Shown piece by piece: positions 54,040-64,000 of a stretch of 64,000 nt of DNA. The stretch spans positions 2,588,501 through 2,652,500 of the forward strand of contig NZ_CP014224.1 in the NCBI RefSeq assembly GCF_001697185.1. Reading direction: 5' to 3'. The position numbers and the translations under genes were made by a program. Position 1 is the first letter of the stretch; the number at the start of each line of letters is the position of its first letter. Under the pieces are notes generated by a model that did no database searches, was not told the origin of the DNA, and saw only the letters and a program-made list of their open reading frames with translations. The stretch is from Wenyingzhuangia fucanilytica. GTDB lineage: Bacteria > Bacteroidota > Bacteroidia > Flavobacteriales > Flavobacteriaceae.

Positions 54040-56619
54040 TTAAAACAACGTTGGCTGATCACCTTTTACTTCCTCTTCATCGGCTACCTCAATTTCATCT
54101 TCAGCAGGACTATATGGTAATGGCTCTAGTCTATTTACCAATTTTATTTTGTCATCAGTTAATTGATTTCCTAAAGCTTTTATTCCTTTAACAGCTATAA
54201 AATCTTCTAAATCTACAACCAAATTATCTAAATTACGTTTGCTAAAAATTACCTCAACATTAGGCCTATAATCCGTAACTACAATTTGTAATTGGGTTTT
54301 AGGATGTTCACTAATGAACAATTCTTCCTTATCTGGACTATCAATCACAAAACGTTTTACGTAATATTTTTCTTTTTCACCTTCGTAATAAATGGCAGAA
54401 ATAGGCTTGTTTGGTTCCCATTTTTCTAATACTACCATATCATCTTCAAAATGCGTAGTTAATGCTGGAGTAATGGTTTTTATTTTTCCAGATTGTGTGG
54501 CAACTAATAATTTATCCTTAGCTGTAAATTCCCCTAACAGCTCTCCTCTTCCATCAACATTTAAACGTTGTACAGCATCATCAAACCAAATTTTACGTGG
54601 CTTTAATGTAGAAGTTCCTGCAGATTTAAATTCAATTTTCTTAACAGGATATTTGGTGATTAAATTCCCTTTAGAAGAACGCCCTTTGATCATTAAATCA
54701 GAAAAGTCTATATCCCATTTTAATTTCTTTAATCCCGCTAATGGTTTTAATTCAACCGAAACTGTTTCCGCTTCTCCGTTTGGATTGGCTGTAAAGTACC
54801 AAACTACGGAACCTTTGTTTCCAGCTGTTAAATCGTACTCTTTATCTCTTGTTACTCCAGTTACATTAAAACGTTTCATGTAACTTGGTCCTGAACGACC
54901 ATCACGATACATCATGTTATAAATAGTGCGCTTGTCTCCTTTTTTAAAGATGGCTACATGAATAATATCCTTTCCAACAAATGTTTTTTGAGCTGCTTTG
55001 GTTACAATCATAGTCCCATCTTTACGGAACACAATTACATCATCAATATCTGCACAATCAGACACAAATTCATCTCTCTTTAAAGAAGTTCCTACAAAAC
55101 CTTCTGCTCTGTTTACATATAACTTCTCATTTCTCATCACCACCTTTGTCGCTTCAATATCATCAAAAGTTCTAATTTCTGTCATACGAGGTTTTTCTTT
55201 CCCGTATTTTTCTTTTAAACTCTTAAAATAATCGATAGCAAACTCAATTAAGTTTTCTAAATGATGTTGCACTTTAGCAATTTCATCTTCTAAACTTTCT
55301 ATAATTTGTTTTGCTTTATCAATATCAAACTTAGAAATACGTTTAATTCTTATTTCTGTTAAGCGAACAATATCCTCCTCTGTAATTGCCCTTTTTAGAT
55401 GAGATACATGAGGTTTTAATCCTTTATCTATAGCAGAAATCACCCCTTCCCAAGTGCTTTCTTCTTCAATATCACGATAAATTCTATTCTCTATAAAAAT
55501 ACGCTCCAAGGATGCAAAATGCCATTTTTCTTGTAACTCACCTAACTGAATTTCTAACTCACGTTTTAACAGATGTAAGGTATTATTAGTTGATATTTTT
55601 AAAATATCAGACACCCCAATAAACACAGGTTTATGGTCTTGAATAACACAACACAAAGGAGAGATAGAAACCTCACAATTGGTAAAGGCAAATAAAGCAT
55701 CAATGGTTTTATCTGGCGATACTCCTGGTGGTAAATGAATTAAAATTTCAACATTTCTAGCGGTATTATCCTCTATTTGTTTGATTTTAATTTTTCCTTT
55801 GTCATTGGCTTTTAAAATCGACTCAATCAATGATGAAGTTGTGGTTCCAAACGGAATTTCGTTCACCACCAATGTTTTTTTGTCAAGTTGAGAAATTTTG
55901 GCTCTTACCCTAACTTTCCCTCCTCTAGCACCATCATTATAATTGGTCACATCAATTACTCCACCTGTTAAAAAGTCTGGAAACAAGGTAAAACTTCTAC
56001 CTCTTAATATTTTAATAGAAGCATCTATCAACTCATTAAAGTTATGAGGTAATATTTTGGTTGATAACCCTACTGCAATTCCCTCTCCCCCTTGCGCCAA
56101 CAACATTGGGAATTTTACAGGTAAATTGATAGGTTCTTTTCTACGACCATCATAAGAAGCTTGCCAATCCGTAGTTTTAGGATTAAAAACCACTTCTAAA
56201 GCAAATTTTGACAAACGAGCTTCTATATAACGAGCTGCTGCTGCACGGTCTCCTGTAAGAATATTTCCCCAGTTCCCTTGCATGTCTATCAACAATTCTT
56301 TTTGCCCAATTTGCACCATGGCATCAGAAATAGAAGCATCTCCATGTGGGTGATACTGCATACAGTGCCCTACCAAATTAGCTACTTTGTTGTAACGTCC
56401 ATCATCCAAATCTTTCATAGATTGCATAATACGTCTTTGCACTGGTTTAAAACCGTCTGCAATGGCTGGTACTGCACGTTCTAAGATTACATAAGAAGCA
56501 TAATCTAAAAACCACTCTTTGTACATTCCTGTAACTTTGGTAATGGTCTCTTGACTTTCTACCTTATTATGATTTTCAAATTCGTTTTCTTCTTGGTTAT
56601 TGTTGATGTCGTCTTGCAT
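54040..56619 (-). CDS. parC: DNA topoisomerase IV subunit A
   Basis: A 859-residue GyrA/ParC-type subunit. The catalytic Tyr131 lies in RAAAARYIEARL, the breakage-reunion domain spans about 30-500, and the C-terminal domain is a degenerate propeller. The quinolone-pocket region reads HPHGDASISDAM (91-101), so the position of GyrA Ser83 is Ala95; this may be natural for the group. The lack of a clear GyrA box in the C-terminal domain and the pairing with a 618-residue B subunit make topoisomerase IV more likely than gyrase. The gene starts 57 bp after parE. Confidence 0.93.
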   Translation of the reverse strand: MQDDINNNQEENEFENHNKVESQETITKVTGMYKEWFLDYASYVILERAVPAIADGFKPVQRRIMQSMKDLDDGRYNKVANLVGHCMQYHPHGDASISDAMVQIGQKELLIDMQGNWGNILTGDRAAAARYIEARLSKFALEVVFNPKTTDWQASYDGRRKEPINLPVKFPMLLAQGGEGIAVGLSTKILPHNFNELIDASIKILRGRSFTLFPDFLTGGVIDVTNYNDGARGGKVRVRAKISQLDKKTLVVNEIPFGTTTSSLIESILKANDKGKIKIKQIEDNTARNVEILIHLPPGVSPDKTIDALFAFTNCEVSISPLCCVIQDHKPVFIGVSDILKISTNNTLHLLKRELEIQLGELQEKWHFASLERIFIENRIYRDIEEESTWEGVISAIDKGLKPHVSHLKRAITEEDIVRLTEIRIKRISKFDIDKAKQIIESLEDEIAKVQHHLENLIEFAIDYFKSLKEKYGKEKPRMTEIRTFDDIEATKVVMRNEKLYVNRAEGFVGTSLKRDEFVSDCADIDDVIVFRKDGTMIVTKAAQKTFVGKDIIHVAIFKKGDKRTIYNMMYRDGRSGPSYMKRFNVTGVTRDKEYDLTAGNKGSVVWYFTANPNGEAETVSVELKPLAGLKKLKWDIDFSDLMIKGRSSKGNLITKYPVKKIEFKSAGTSTLKPRKIWFDDAVQRLNVDGRGELLGEFTAKDKLLVATQSGKIKTITPALTTHFEDDMVVLEKWEPNKPISAIYYEGEKEKYYVKRFVIDSPDKEELFISEHPKTQLQIVVTDYRPNVEVIFSKRNLDNLVVDLEDFIAVKGIKALGNQLTDDKIKLVNRLEPLPYSPAEDEIEVADEEEVKGDQPTLF

Positions 56620-56676
56620 ATAGTTGCAACTGGTATTTATGTTTTACTTCTTTAAATAAATGATTTTTTGTAATAT

Positions 56677-58533
56677 CTAATTCTCCTCTATGATATCCAA
56701 CTCATATTTCAAATTATCTATAATAAAATCTTGACGGTCTGGTGTATTTTTACCCATATAGAACTCTAACATAGATTCTATAGACTGTTCTTTGTCTAAC
56801 ATTACAGGATCTAAACGTATATTATCTCCAATAAAATGTTGGAATTCGTCAGGCGAAATTTCTCCCAATCCTTTAAATCGAGTAATCTCTGCTTTTCCTG
56901 TTAACTTTTCTATGGCTGCTTGTTTTTCCTCTTCGGAATAACAATAAATAGTTTCTTTTTTATTTCTAACTCTAAACAACGGTGTATCTAAAATATACAA
57001 ATGTCCTTCTTTTATGACCTCTGGAAAAAATTGTAAAAAGAATGTAATCAACAACAAACGGATGTGCATTCCATCTACATCGGCATCTGTAGCAATAATT
57101 ACATTGTTGTAACGTAAGTTTTCTATTCCATCCTCAATATTTAAGGCTGCTTGTAAGAGGTTAAACTCCTCATTTTCGTACACAATTTTTTTAGTCAATC
57201 CATAACAGTTTAAAGGCTTTCCTTTTAAACTAAATACGGCTTGAGTATTTACATTACGAGATTTAGTGATAGATCCACTTGCAGAATCTCCCTCTGTTAT
57301 AAACAAAGAAGTATCTAAATGTCCTTCTTTTTTAGAATCCGCTAAATGAATTCTACAATCACGTAATTTTTTGTTGTGTACGCTTGCTTTTTTAGCGCGT
57401 TCTCTAGCAATTTTACGAATACCAGATAACTCTTTACGCTCCTTTTCTGCCTGCATTACCTTACGCTGAATGGCTTCGGCAGTAGTAGGATTTTTATGTA
57501 AATAATTATCTAAATTGGTTTTAACAAAATCGTTGATATAAGTTCTTACCGTTGGTAAATCTCCCCCCATTTCGGTAGACCCCAACTTGGTTTTGGTCTG
57601 GCTCTCAAAAACAGGTTCCATTACTTTTATGGCAATGGCACTTACAATAGATTTACGAACATCCGAAGCTTCAAAGTTTTTACCAAAAAATTCTCTAATG
57701 GTTTTTACCACTGCTTCTCTAAACGCATTTTGATGTGTCCCTCCTTGAGTAGTGTGTTGTCCGTTTACAAAAGAATGATACTCTTCACTATATTGTGTTT
57801 TACTATGTGTCATGGCAATCTCTATATCATCTCCTCTAAGATGAATAATAGGATATGCTAACGTGTCTTCGTGAATATTTTCTTCCAACAAATCTTTCAA
57901 TCCGTTTTCTGAAATAAATTTTTCACCATTAAAAACGATGGTCAAACCTGGATTTAGATACACATAGTTTTTTATCATTTTAATGACGTATTCACTACGG
58001 AACTTATAGTTCACAAAAATACTTGGGTCTGGATGAAAAATAACTCTAGTTCCTCTTCGTATGGTCGTTGCTTCTAGCGGAGTTTGATGAATTAACTCTC
58101 CTTTTTCAAACTCTGCTGTGGTGGTTTGTCCGTCACGGATAGATTGAATAGAAAAATTACTAGACAAAGCATTTACTGCTTTGGTACCTACTCCGTTTAA
58201 TCCTACAGATTTTTTAAAAGCACGAGAATCGTACTTTCCTCCTGTATTCATTTTAGAAACTACATCTACAACTTTTCCTAAAGGAACTCCACGTCCGTAA
58301 TCTCTAATTTTAACCACCTCATCCTTTACAGAAATTTCAATGGTTTTACCAGTCCCCATCACAAACTCATCAATAGAGTTGTCAATCACCTCTTTAATTA
58401 GAATATAAATTCCATCATCTTGCGATGACCCGTCTCCTAACTTACCAATATACATCCCTGGTCGCATACGGATATGCTCTTTCCAGTCTAACGATCGTAT
58501 GTTATCTTCTGTATATTTTGTTTCTTGACTCAT
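56677..58533 (-). CDS. parE: DNA topoisomerase IV subunit B
   Basis: A 618-residue GHKL ATPase plus TOPRIM protein. ATP-binding blocks are [23 protein letters not shown] and [16 protein letters not shown]; the TOPRIM domain carries [11 protein letters not shown] and [19 protein letters not shown]. The length is that of ParE, without the extra insert of GyrB. The ATG at 58533 (MSQET) is preferred over an upstream TTG. parE and parC are in one unit. No promoter with both boxes is seen in the 90 bp upstream. Confidence 0.95.
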   Translation of the reverse strand: MSQETKYTEDNIRSLDWKEHIRMRPGMYIGKLGDGSSQDDGIYILIKEVIDNSIDEFVMGTGKTIEISVKDEVVKIRDYGRGVPLGKVVDVVSKMNTGGKYDSRAFKKSVGLNGVGTKAVNALSSNFSIQSIRDGQTTTAEFEKGELIHQTPLEATTIRRGTRVIFHPDPSIFVNYKFRSEYVIKMIKNYVYLNPGLTIVFNGEKFISENGLKDLLEENIHEDTLAYPIIHLRGDDIEIAMTHSKTQYSEEYHSFVNGQHTTQGGTHQNAFREAVVKTIREFFGKNFEASDVRKSIVSAIAIKVMEPVFESQTKTKLGSTEMGGDLPTVRTYINDFVKTNLDNYLHKNPTTAEAIQRKVMQAEKERKELSGIRKIARERAKKASVHNKKLRDCRIHLADSKKEGHLDTSLFITEGDSASGSITKSRNVNTQAVFSLKGKPLNCYGLTKKIVYENEEFNLLQAALNIEDGIENLRYNNVIIATDADVDGMHIRLLLITFFLQFFPEVIKEGHLYILDTPLFRVRNKKETIYCYSEEEKQAAIEKLTGKAEITRFKGLGEISPDEFQHFIGDNIRLDPVMLDKEQSIESMLEFYMGKNTPDRQDFIIDNLKYELDIIEEN

Positions 58534-58630
58534 AAACAAAGTTCTGATTTAGGTTCTTGTTAAATTTAAGGTTTTATTCGCCTTTACCGACAGGAGATAA
58601 AATTGAATTATCAACAGTTTTTTAACGCTA

Positions 58631-59527
58631 TTATCGTTCTTTTTTAGAAACAATTCTTACTCCCAAAATTACAATTACAACTCCTATTGACTGTATAAAA
58701 GTAATACTTTCTCCTAAAACAATTGTAGCTAATAAAATAGTAAATACTGGCCCTATACTACCTATAATGGCAAATTTAGAAGCTCCTAACTTTTGAATGG
58801 CATAAGACACTAAATACGATGGTAATACTGTACAAAAAACAGCCATAATTAACTGATACCAATACACTTGACTTGGATAGTTTAAAAATGATTGTCTATC
58901 AGTAATTAAATAATGTACAATCACAGAGCTACAAGCAATAATCATAGCTATAGAAGTAAAACGAACAGTTCCAAATTTTGGAATTAACCATCCACTCCCC
59001 ACCAAATAGGACGCATAGGTTAATGCACTCATAAAAATAAGTCCAGCTCCTAAAAACAAATGATCGTTATGATTGATTTGTAATTCTGAGGCAAAAGTTA
59101 AAATAACACCAAAATAAGTAATAACAATTGCCCAAACCTGTTGCTTGGTAATTTTTGTTTTTAAAAACAAAGCTCCAAGAATCACTACTAGTGTAGGATA
59201 TACAAACAAAATAATTCTTTCTAGACTAGCTGATAAAAACTTTAGTCCATAAAAGTCAAAAAAACTAGCAATATAATACCCTATAACTCCAAACAATAAA
59301 AGCCATAAATAATGTTTTCTTTCTAACCCAACTTTCTTTTCTTTTTTATTAAAAACAAGCATTCCTACATAAAATGGTAATGCTAATAACATCCTCATTA
59401 ATAAAACATGAACTGTAGGCACCTCAAATTCATAAATTAATTTTACAATAACTGCTTTTGACGAAAACAGGAATACTGCTAGCAATGCAACAAGAACCCC
59501 AACAGTATTTTCTGATATTTTTTTCAT
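58631..59527 (-). CDS. EamA/DMT-superfamily transporter
   Basis: A 298-residue membrane protein with ten predicted helices in two EamA repeats; residues VLLMRMLLALPF and SLERIILFVYPTLVVILGALFL are family-like. It probably exports a small metabolite or amino acid, but nothing points to one. The ATG at 59527 (MKKISEN) is used; the longer ORF start runs back through a terminator. It is between ychF and parE, in the same direction. Confidence 0.88.
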   Translation of the reverse strand: MKKISENTVGVLVALLAVFLFSSKAVIVKLIYEFEVPTVHVLLMRMLLALPFYVGMLVFNKKEKKVGLERKHYLWLLLFGVIGYYIASFFDFYGLKFLSASLERIILFVYPTLVVILGALFLKTKITKQQVWAIVITYFGVILTFASELQINHNDHLFLGAGLIFMSALTYASYLVGSGWLIPKFGTVRFTSIAMIIACSSVIVHYLITDRQSFLNYPSQVYWYQLIMAVFCTVLPSYLVSYAIQKLGASKFAIIGSIGPVFTILLATIVLGESITFIQSIGVVIVILGVRIVSKKER

Positions 59528-59540
59528 TATTATAGATATT

Positions 59541-59580
59541 AAAAAAGCCAATTCAAAAAATGATGAATTGGCTTTTATTT
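59541..59580 (-). terminator. Terminator after ychF
   Basis: A 13-bp stem (59543-59555 with 59564-59576) has a T run on the minus strand and stands between the ychF stop and the DMT transporter start. Confidence 0.8.
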
Positions 59581-59598
59581 TTTTATGATTGGAGAAAA

Positions 59599-60690
59599 TT
59601 AGACATTAAATCTAAAGTTCATCATATCTCCATCTTGTACTATGTATTCTTTTCCTTCTACAGATAATTTACCTGCTTCTTTTACTTTGGCTTCGCTTCC
59701 TAAAGCAACATAATCATTATACTTAATTACCTCTGCACGGATAAATCCTTTTTCAAAATCTGTATGAATTACTCCAGCTGCTTGTGGCGCAGTATCACCA
59801 ATATTAATGGTCCAAGCTCTAACTTCTTTTACACCAGCAGTAAAATAAGTTTGTAAGTTTAATAACTTGTAAGCAGCACGAATTAATTTAGCTGCTCCAG
59901 GCTCATCTAAACCGATGTCAGACAAAAACTCTTTACGCTCTTCAAAACTTTCTAACTCGTTAATATCTGCTTCTGTACCAACCGCTAAAACCAATACCTC
60001 AGCACTTTCATCTTTTACAGCTTCTTTAACCAGCTCTACATATTCATTTCCATCAACAGCAGCGTCTTCATCAACATTACAAACGTACATTACAGGCTTA
60101 ATAGTAATGAACTGTAATGGTTTAACATATTCTAATTCTTTCTCTGAAAACTCTAACGCACGAACTGAAACCGCCGCCTCTAAAGACGTTTTAATTCTAT
60201 CTAAAACATCAAATTCAGCCTGAGCATCTTTATTTCCTGTTTTTGCTAATTTTTTAACTCTTTCTAAACGTTTTTCAACAGTTTCTAAATCTTTTAATTG
60301 TAACTCAATATCAATAGTTTCTTTATCTCTAATTGGGTCGATAGAACCATCAACGTGCACAATATTATCATCATTAAAACAACGCAATACATGCAGAATA
60401 GCATCCGTTTCTCTAATGTTTGCTAAAAACTGGTTTCCTAAACCTTCTCCTTTACTTGCTCCTTTAACCAATCCAGCAATATCAACAATCTCTACAGTTG
60501 CAGGCACTACTCTTTCTGGGTTTACCAAAGACTCCAATTTTTCTAATCTTGGATCTGGCACATTTACTACTCCAATATTTGGCTCAATAGTACAGAATGG
60601 AAAGTTTGCACTTTGCGCTTTTGCGTTAGACAAACAATTGAATAATGTTGATTTCCCAACGTTTGGTAATCCTACAATACCTGCTTTCAT
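59599..60690 (-). CDS. ychF: Ribosome-binding ATPase YchF
   Basis: A 363-residue Obg-family protein. P-loop GLPNVGKST (7-15), [20 protein letters not shown], the altered G4 motif CNVDE (instead of NKxD, which explains ATP preference), and a C-terminal TGS domain (about 278-362, [15 protein letters not shown]...[11 protein letters not shown]). It binds 70S ribosomes and is involved in stress response. TATCTTTG at 60713-60720 (minus) may be its -7 box. Confidence 0.97.
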   Translation of the reverse strand: MKAGIVGLPNVGKSTLFNCLSNAKAQSANFPFCTIEPNIGVVNVPDPRLEKLESLVNPERVVPATVEIVDIAGLVKGASKGEGLGNQFLANIRETDAILHVLRCFNDDNIVHVDGSIDPIRDKETIDIELQLKDLETVEKRLERVKKLAKTGNKDAQAEFDVLDRIKTSLEAAVSVRALEFSEKELEYVKPLQFITIKPVMYVCNVDEDAAVDGNEYVELVKEAVKDESAEVLVLAVGTEADINELESFEERKEFLSDIGLDEPGAAKLIRAAYKLLNLQTYFTAGVKEVRAWTINIGDTAPQAAGVIHTDFEKGFIRAEVIKYNDYVALGSEAKVKEAGKLSVEGKEYIVQDGDMMNFRFNV

Positions 60691-60712
60691 GTGTTTTTAT
60701 TTTTAGAAGTGG

Positions 60713-60720
60713 CAAAGATA
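60713..60720 (-). promoter_or_regulatory. Probable -7 box of ychF
   Basis: The minus strand reads TATCTTTG, a full TAnnTTTG match about 22 bp before the ychF ATG. No spaced TTG upstream, so it is a one-box call. Confidence 0.4.
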
Positions 60721-60846
60721 TTAAAAGCTAATTATTAATGATGAATTGTAAATGATTAATTACAATAGATTGTCCTATTTATCAAAAAGAAGAAGGAACT
60801 ATCATATTCTTTGTATTTTTATGGTGAAATTTAAAATATTTTGAAC

Positions 60847-61245
60847 ATGAATTTATCTATGAGCATTCCTGCTTTGTTATTCCCTGCCATTTCATTATCA
60901 ATGTTGGCATATAATGCTCGTTATTTGGCTATTGCATCTTTAATTAGACAATTACATAAAGAATATCAAGATTCTCATGAAAAAAACATAGGGGATCAAA
61001 TTAAAATATTGAGTAGAAGATTAACCTTAATTAGAGCTACTCAAGGTTTTGCTATTTTAAGTTTTATGGGAGCTGTATTAACCATGCTGCTTTTATTTTT
61101 AGAAATGCATATTACTGCTGATGTTGTTTTTATCATCAGTCTTTGTTGTATGATGCTTTCTTTAACCTTATTATTCATAGAAATTCAAGTTTCTACCAAA
61201 GCGCTACAAATTCAGTTAAAGGATATTAAAGGAAAATTTATTTAA
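60847..61245 (+). CDS. DUF2721 family membrane protein
   Basis: A 132-residue protein with three hydrophobic helices (about 5-24, 72-92 and 97-117) and a central charged loop IKILSRRLTLIRATQGF, the pattern of DUF2721 proteins of unknown function. The ATG at 60847 is chosen over TTG at 60841. It is a single gene, followed by a palindromic repeat and a terminator. Confidence 0.85.
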   Translation: MNLSMSIPALLFPAISLSMLAYNARYLAIASLIRQLHKEYQDSHEKNIGDQIKILSRRLTLIRATQGFAILSFMGAVLTMLLLFLEMHITADVVFIISLCCMMLSLTLLFIEIQVSTKALQIQLKDIKGKFI

Positions 61246-61250
61246 ATGAC

Positions 61251-61342
61251 TTCTCGATACAAATTTACGCCACTCTGTTCTGTAAATTTTAATCAAACTG
61301 TCTGTTCGAGTAATTTTGAGGAACGAAAAATTGTATCGAGAA
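61251..61342. repeat. REP-like palindromic intergenic element
   Basis: A 92-bp element bounded by a perfect 12-bp inverted repeat (TTCTCGATACAA at 61251-61262 and TTGTATCGAGAA at 61331-61342), with an inner part including CAAACTGTCTGTTCGAGTAA. It resembles palindromic intergenic repeats of marine Flavobacteriaceae that carry a TGTCAGTTCGAG core. It has no coding potential. Confidence 0.6.
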
Positions 61343-61380
61343 CTAGTACTGAAAAAATATTCATATAAAACTAATTACCT

Positions 61381-61418
61381 AAAAAAGGGCAGTTGTTATA
61401 TAACAACTGCCCTTTTTT
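61381..61418. terminator. Bidirectional terminator between DUF2721 and uxuA
   Basis: An 18-bp perfect stem (61381-61398 with 61401-61418, 2-nt centre) flanked by A and T runs between convergent genes. Confidence 0.88.
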
Positions 61419-61437
61419 TATCTCTTAAATTTTGGTT

Positions 61438-62616
61438 TTAAGCTAAGCTTCTTTTAATTCCGAATTCTAAACCTCTTATTTCTGCCAAACCTCTTAAACG
61501 ACCAATTCCAGAATATCCAGGATTTGTTTGTTTATGTAAATCATCTAACATTTGATGACCGTGGTCCGGACGTACAGGAATGATAGCATCTTTTCTTCCT
61601 TCGCCAATTCTTCTCTTTTCTTCTTGAACCACTTCTGTAATAATATCAAACATATCTACATCACCTTCTAAATGATTGGCTTCGTAAAAATTCCCTTCTG
61701 CATCTCTCTGTGTACTTCTTAAATGTAAAAAGTGAACTCTATCTGCAAAACGTTTAAAAATCTGAGGTAAATTATTGTCTGCCCTTACTCCTAAAGAACC
61801 TGTACAAAAAGTAATTCCATTTGCAATATTTGGCACTTGCTCAAACAAATAAGCATAATCTTCTTCTGTACTCACCACTCTTGGTAATCCTAAAATAGCA
61901 TAAGGAGGATCATCGGGATGAATACACATCATCACTTCATTTTGAGCAGCTATAGGAATAATTTCTTTTAGGAATACAACTAAATTTTCTCTTAGTTGTT
62001 GCGCATCAATCTCTTTATAAGTATCTAAAATAGTTTGAAACTGATCTAGAGTATATCCTTCTTCTGCCCCTGGTAAACCTGCAATAATATTGTTGATTAA
62101 CTTTTGTTTTTGTTCATCTGTTAACCCATCCACATATACTTTTGCTTTCTTTTGTTGCTCAACAGTGTAATCTTTTTCTGCTCCAGGTCTTTTTAATAAA
62201 AACAATTCAAATGCAGCAAAAGCAGTTACATCAAAACGCAAAGCACGGGAACCATCTTCAACTTCAAAATCTAAATCGGTACGAGTCCAATCTAACACAG
62301 GCATAAAATTATAACACACAATGTGAATTCCACAACTTGCTAAATTCTGAATGCTTTCCTTATAGTTTTCTATGTAAACTTTATATTTCCCTGAGCGTGT
62401 TTTTATGTTTTCATGTACAGGAATACTCTCCACTACAGACCAAGTAAGCCCTGTAGACTCAATAGCTTCTTTTCTTTTTAAAATTTCTTCTTTAGTCCAT
62501 ACTTGTCCGTTAGGAATGTGATGCAATGCAGAAACAATCCCTGTTGCTCCCGCTTGTTTTATATCTGATAACTTCACCGGATCATTAGGTCCGTACCACC
62601 TCCATGTTTGTTCCAT
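61438..62616 (-). CDS. uxuA: Mannonate dehydratase UxuA
   Basis: A 392-residue TIM-barrel enzyme converting D-mannonate to 2-keto-3-deoxy-D-gluconate in glucuronate breakdown. The start [37 protein letters not shown] and later [50 protein letters not shown] and [10 protein letters not shown] carry the metal-binding Cys and His residues of the family. The stop of the sulfatase gene abuts its ATG (0 bp gap), so both are one transcript. The context suggests a uronate-containing sulfated glycan as carbon source. Confidence 0.97.
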   Translation of the reverse strand: MEQTWRWYGPNDPVKLSDIKQAGATGIVSALHHIPNGQVWTKEEILKRKEAIESTGLTWSVVESIPVHENIKTRSGKYKVYIENYKESIQNLASCGIHIVCYNFMPVLDWTRTDLDFEVEDGSRALRFDVTAFAAFELFLLKRPGAEKDYTVEQQKKAKVYVDGLTDEQKQKLINNIIAGLPGAEEGYTLDQFQTILDTYKEIDAQQLRENLVVFLKEIIPIAAQNEVMMCIHPDDPPYAILGLPRVVSTEEDYAYLFEQVPNIANGITFCTGSLGVRADNNLPQIFKRFADRVHFLHLRSTQRDAEGNFYEANHLEGDVDMFDIITEVVQEEKRRIGEGRKDAIIPVRPDHGHQMLDDLHKQTNPGYSGIGRLRGLAEIRGLEFGIKRSLA

Positions 62617-64000
62617 TTATTTTGTATGATTTTGTTTTAATTCTTTTTGCCTTAACATCTCTGTTAATTCTCTTACCAAAGCTGAATTTTCTGATGCTAT
62701 ATTTCTAGTTTCAAAAGGATCTACCTCATGATTGTATAACTCTTGACCTCCATCTTTATGTAGCACCAATCTATATTGATTGGTTCTTATGGTTTTTTGA
62801 TGTGTTTTGTAAGCATAAGCCACATGCCCTTTATCAAGAGGATTCTTTAATATATTTTGTAAAGAAACTCCGTGAGCAAAACATGGAGTTGACAAATTAC
62901 TCAACTCACACAAAGTTGGAAAAACATCTACGGTTTCTACAATTGCCTTAGTAATCTTTCCTTTATTATCCATCCCTGGATCAACAATAATGAATGGAGA
63001 TTTTAATGCTTCCTCATACAAGCTGTGCTTTCCCCAAATATTATGATCTCCCAAACTCCAACCATGATCACCCCATAACACCACAATAGTATTTTTAGAT
63101 AAACCCGTTTGTTCTAGTGTATTTAATATTTTCCCTACTTGAGCATCTACATACGTTACACAAGCTGCATAATGTTTACGAACTTCTTGAGCAAACTCTT
63201 TGTCTATTCTTGGATCTTTCCCCCAAGTATTGTACTGAAAAAACTCTCCCGATTTATGCCATGTTGTAGGATTTTTAGGTTTATTTGGAGAAGGTATTTC
63301 AGGAATTTGAATCCCATCATACATATCGTAATATTTTTTTGGAGCTCCAAAAGGCAAATGAGGCTTTATAAGTCCTACAGCAAAAAAGAATGGGTTTTTA
63401 GCATTTTTTAACCCTTCTAACTCTTGAATCGCTTTCTCTGTAATGTTTCCATCAGGATAAATAGTATCTTCTCCTTTAGCCGATTGATAAACATCCGTCG
63501 TTTTTTTAACCTTACTTCTAATCTCCCCATGAGCCAAACCATGCATAGTACCTCTAGGATGTTCCCATTCTTTTACAGGCATCATACTTTTGTCCCAAGC
63601 ATTAGGCATTTCAATTTTATTTGGATCGTTCCAATCTTCTCCTCCTAAACCTCCTGGGTGATGAGAGACTTTACCTAAAGATATGGTGGTATATCCATTT
63701 GCTCTATACCATTCTGGCATGCTAGGGTTAACTGTATTATTCCTTTTAATTTTTTCAGCTCTTTTAAAAAGTGCATCATTACCAGCACTACCATAAGTCC
63801 CTGTTAATAACGTATAACGTGAAGGTCCACAACTAGGAGCATTTACATAGTGATTATAAAAAGTAACTCCTCTTTTTGCCAAAGCATCTATGTTTGGAGA
63901 AATAATATAATCTGCTCCAAAAGATTTTAATTCTGGTCGTAAATCATCAATACACAAAAGCAAAACATTTTTATTTTGCTGTGCATAAAATTGTACAAAC
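62617..64000 (-). CDS. Sulfatase, iduronate-2-sulfatase-like (5' end beyond the window)
   Basis: At least 460 residues; the frame is open to the right edge, where it reads [15 protein letters not shown], the end of a signal peptide (cleavage after YAQ), so only the first few codons are missing. The block [18 protein letters not shown] and the formylglycine motif CGPSR (Cys codon near 63829-63831) are of the iduronate-2-sulfatase/choline-sulfatase type of the S1 family; [11 protein letters not shown] is the later family block. It lies directly before uxuA, which favours a uronate-linked sulfate ester as substrate. Which uronate or ring position is unknown. Confidence 0.9.
   Translation of the reverse strand, partial: FVQFYAQQNKNVLLLCIDDLRPELKSFGADYIISPNIDALAKRGVTFYNHYVNAPSCGPSRYTLLTGTYGSAGNDALFKRAEKIKRNNTVNPSMPEWYRANGYTTISLGKVSHHPGGLGGEDWNDPNKIEMPNAWDKSMMPVKEWEHPRGTMHGLAHGEIRSKVKKTTDVYQSAKGEDTIYPDGNITEKAIQELEGLKNAKNPFFFAVGLIKPHLPFGAPKKYYDMYDGIQIPEIPSPNKPKNPTTWHKSGEFFQYNTWGKDPRIDKEFAQEVRKHYAACVTYVDAQVGKILNTLEQTGLSKNTIVVLWGDHGWSLGDHNIWGKHSLYEEALKSPFIIVDPGMDNKGKITKAIVETVDVFPTLCELSNLSTPCFAHGVSLQNILKNPLDKGHVAYAYKTHQKTIRTNQYRLVLHKDGGQELYNHEVDPFETRNIASENSALVRELTEMLRQKELKQNHTK

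Noticed and set aside
54040-58533. GyrA/GyrB instead of topoisomerase IV
   Set aside because: The B subunit has ParE length without the GyrB insert, the two are in a parE-parC unit and the A subunit lacks an evident GyrA box.

Overview
The window looks like chromosome of a marine member of Flavobacteriaceae (Bacteroidota). The evidence is AT-rich DNA, SusC/SusD pairs, a hybrid two-component system of the HTCS type, promoters of the TTTG / TAnnTTTG kind, few Shine-Dalgarno sequences, many sulfatases, and closest family matches to Bacteroidota versions of core genes (MenA, LptD, CdaA, topoisomerase IV, BtuB/BtuG). No genus can be named from the sequence alone.

Region 1 (1-19395, all minus strand) is most of a polysaccharide utilization locus (PUL). 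In transcription order it reads SusC, SusD, an attenuator-like hairpin, a divergent GH92, two tandem GH29 alpha-L-fucosidases, the HTCS sensor/regulator, a sulfatase, a clan GH-A-like hydrolase, a five-bladed-propeller (GH43-like) hydrolase, an SGNH acetylesterase, and a second sulfatase that runs off the left edge. The set points to a sulfated, acylated, fucose-containing glycan; the exact glycan cannot be read from sequence. Region 2 (19636-24303, plus strand) is divergent from SusC and encodes a double-domain DUF1080 lipoprotein, a Tat-exported Gfo/Idh/MocA oxidoreductase and a GH78-like rhamnosidase. The first two are the partners expected for oxidative 3-keto-glycoside cleavage, so this may be an accessory arm of the PUL.

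Region 3 (24364-45290) is mostly housekeeping: initiator tRNA with its own promoter, a DUF1800/DUF1501 pair, a luciferase-like oxidoreductase, Era, DinB-like protein, a RemB/Wzi-like outer-membrane barrel with a WbpD/WlbB-type acetyltransferase, a CPBP protease, menaquinone genes menC and menA, two SRPBCC proteins, an Fe-S electron-transfer pair, an MCE protein, an N-acetylmuramoyl-L-alanine amidase, LptD, and the c-di-AMP synthase CdaA.

Region 4 (45311-54037) is a cobamide salvage island. A cobalamin riboswitch precedes btuB-btuG for outer-membrane capture; then come a small secreted helical protein, a BtuF-like protein without a signal peptide, and the operon cobU-cobT-cobS-cobC-btuF for nucleotide-loop assembly. 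No corrin-ring synthesis gene is present, so the layout fits salvage of cobinamide or other corrinoids. Region 5 (54040-61245) holds topoisomerase IV (parE, parC), a DMT transporter, ychF and a DUF2721 protein.

Region 6 (61438-64000) starts another catabolic locus: mannonate dehydratase uxuA abutting an iduronate-2-sulfatase-like sulfatase that runs off the right edge, suggesting use of a sulfated uronate-containing glycan. Strong stem-loop terminators separate most transcription units. No CRISPR array, insertion sequence, prophage or rRNA was seen.
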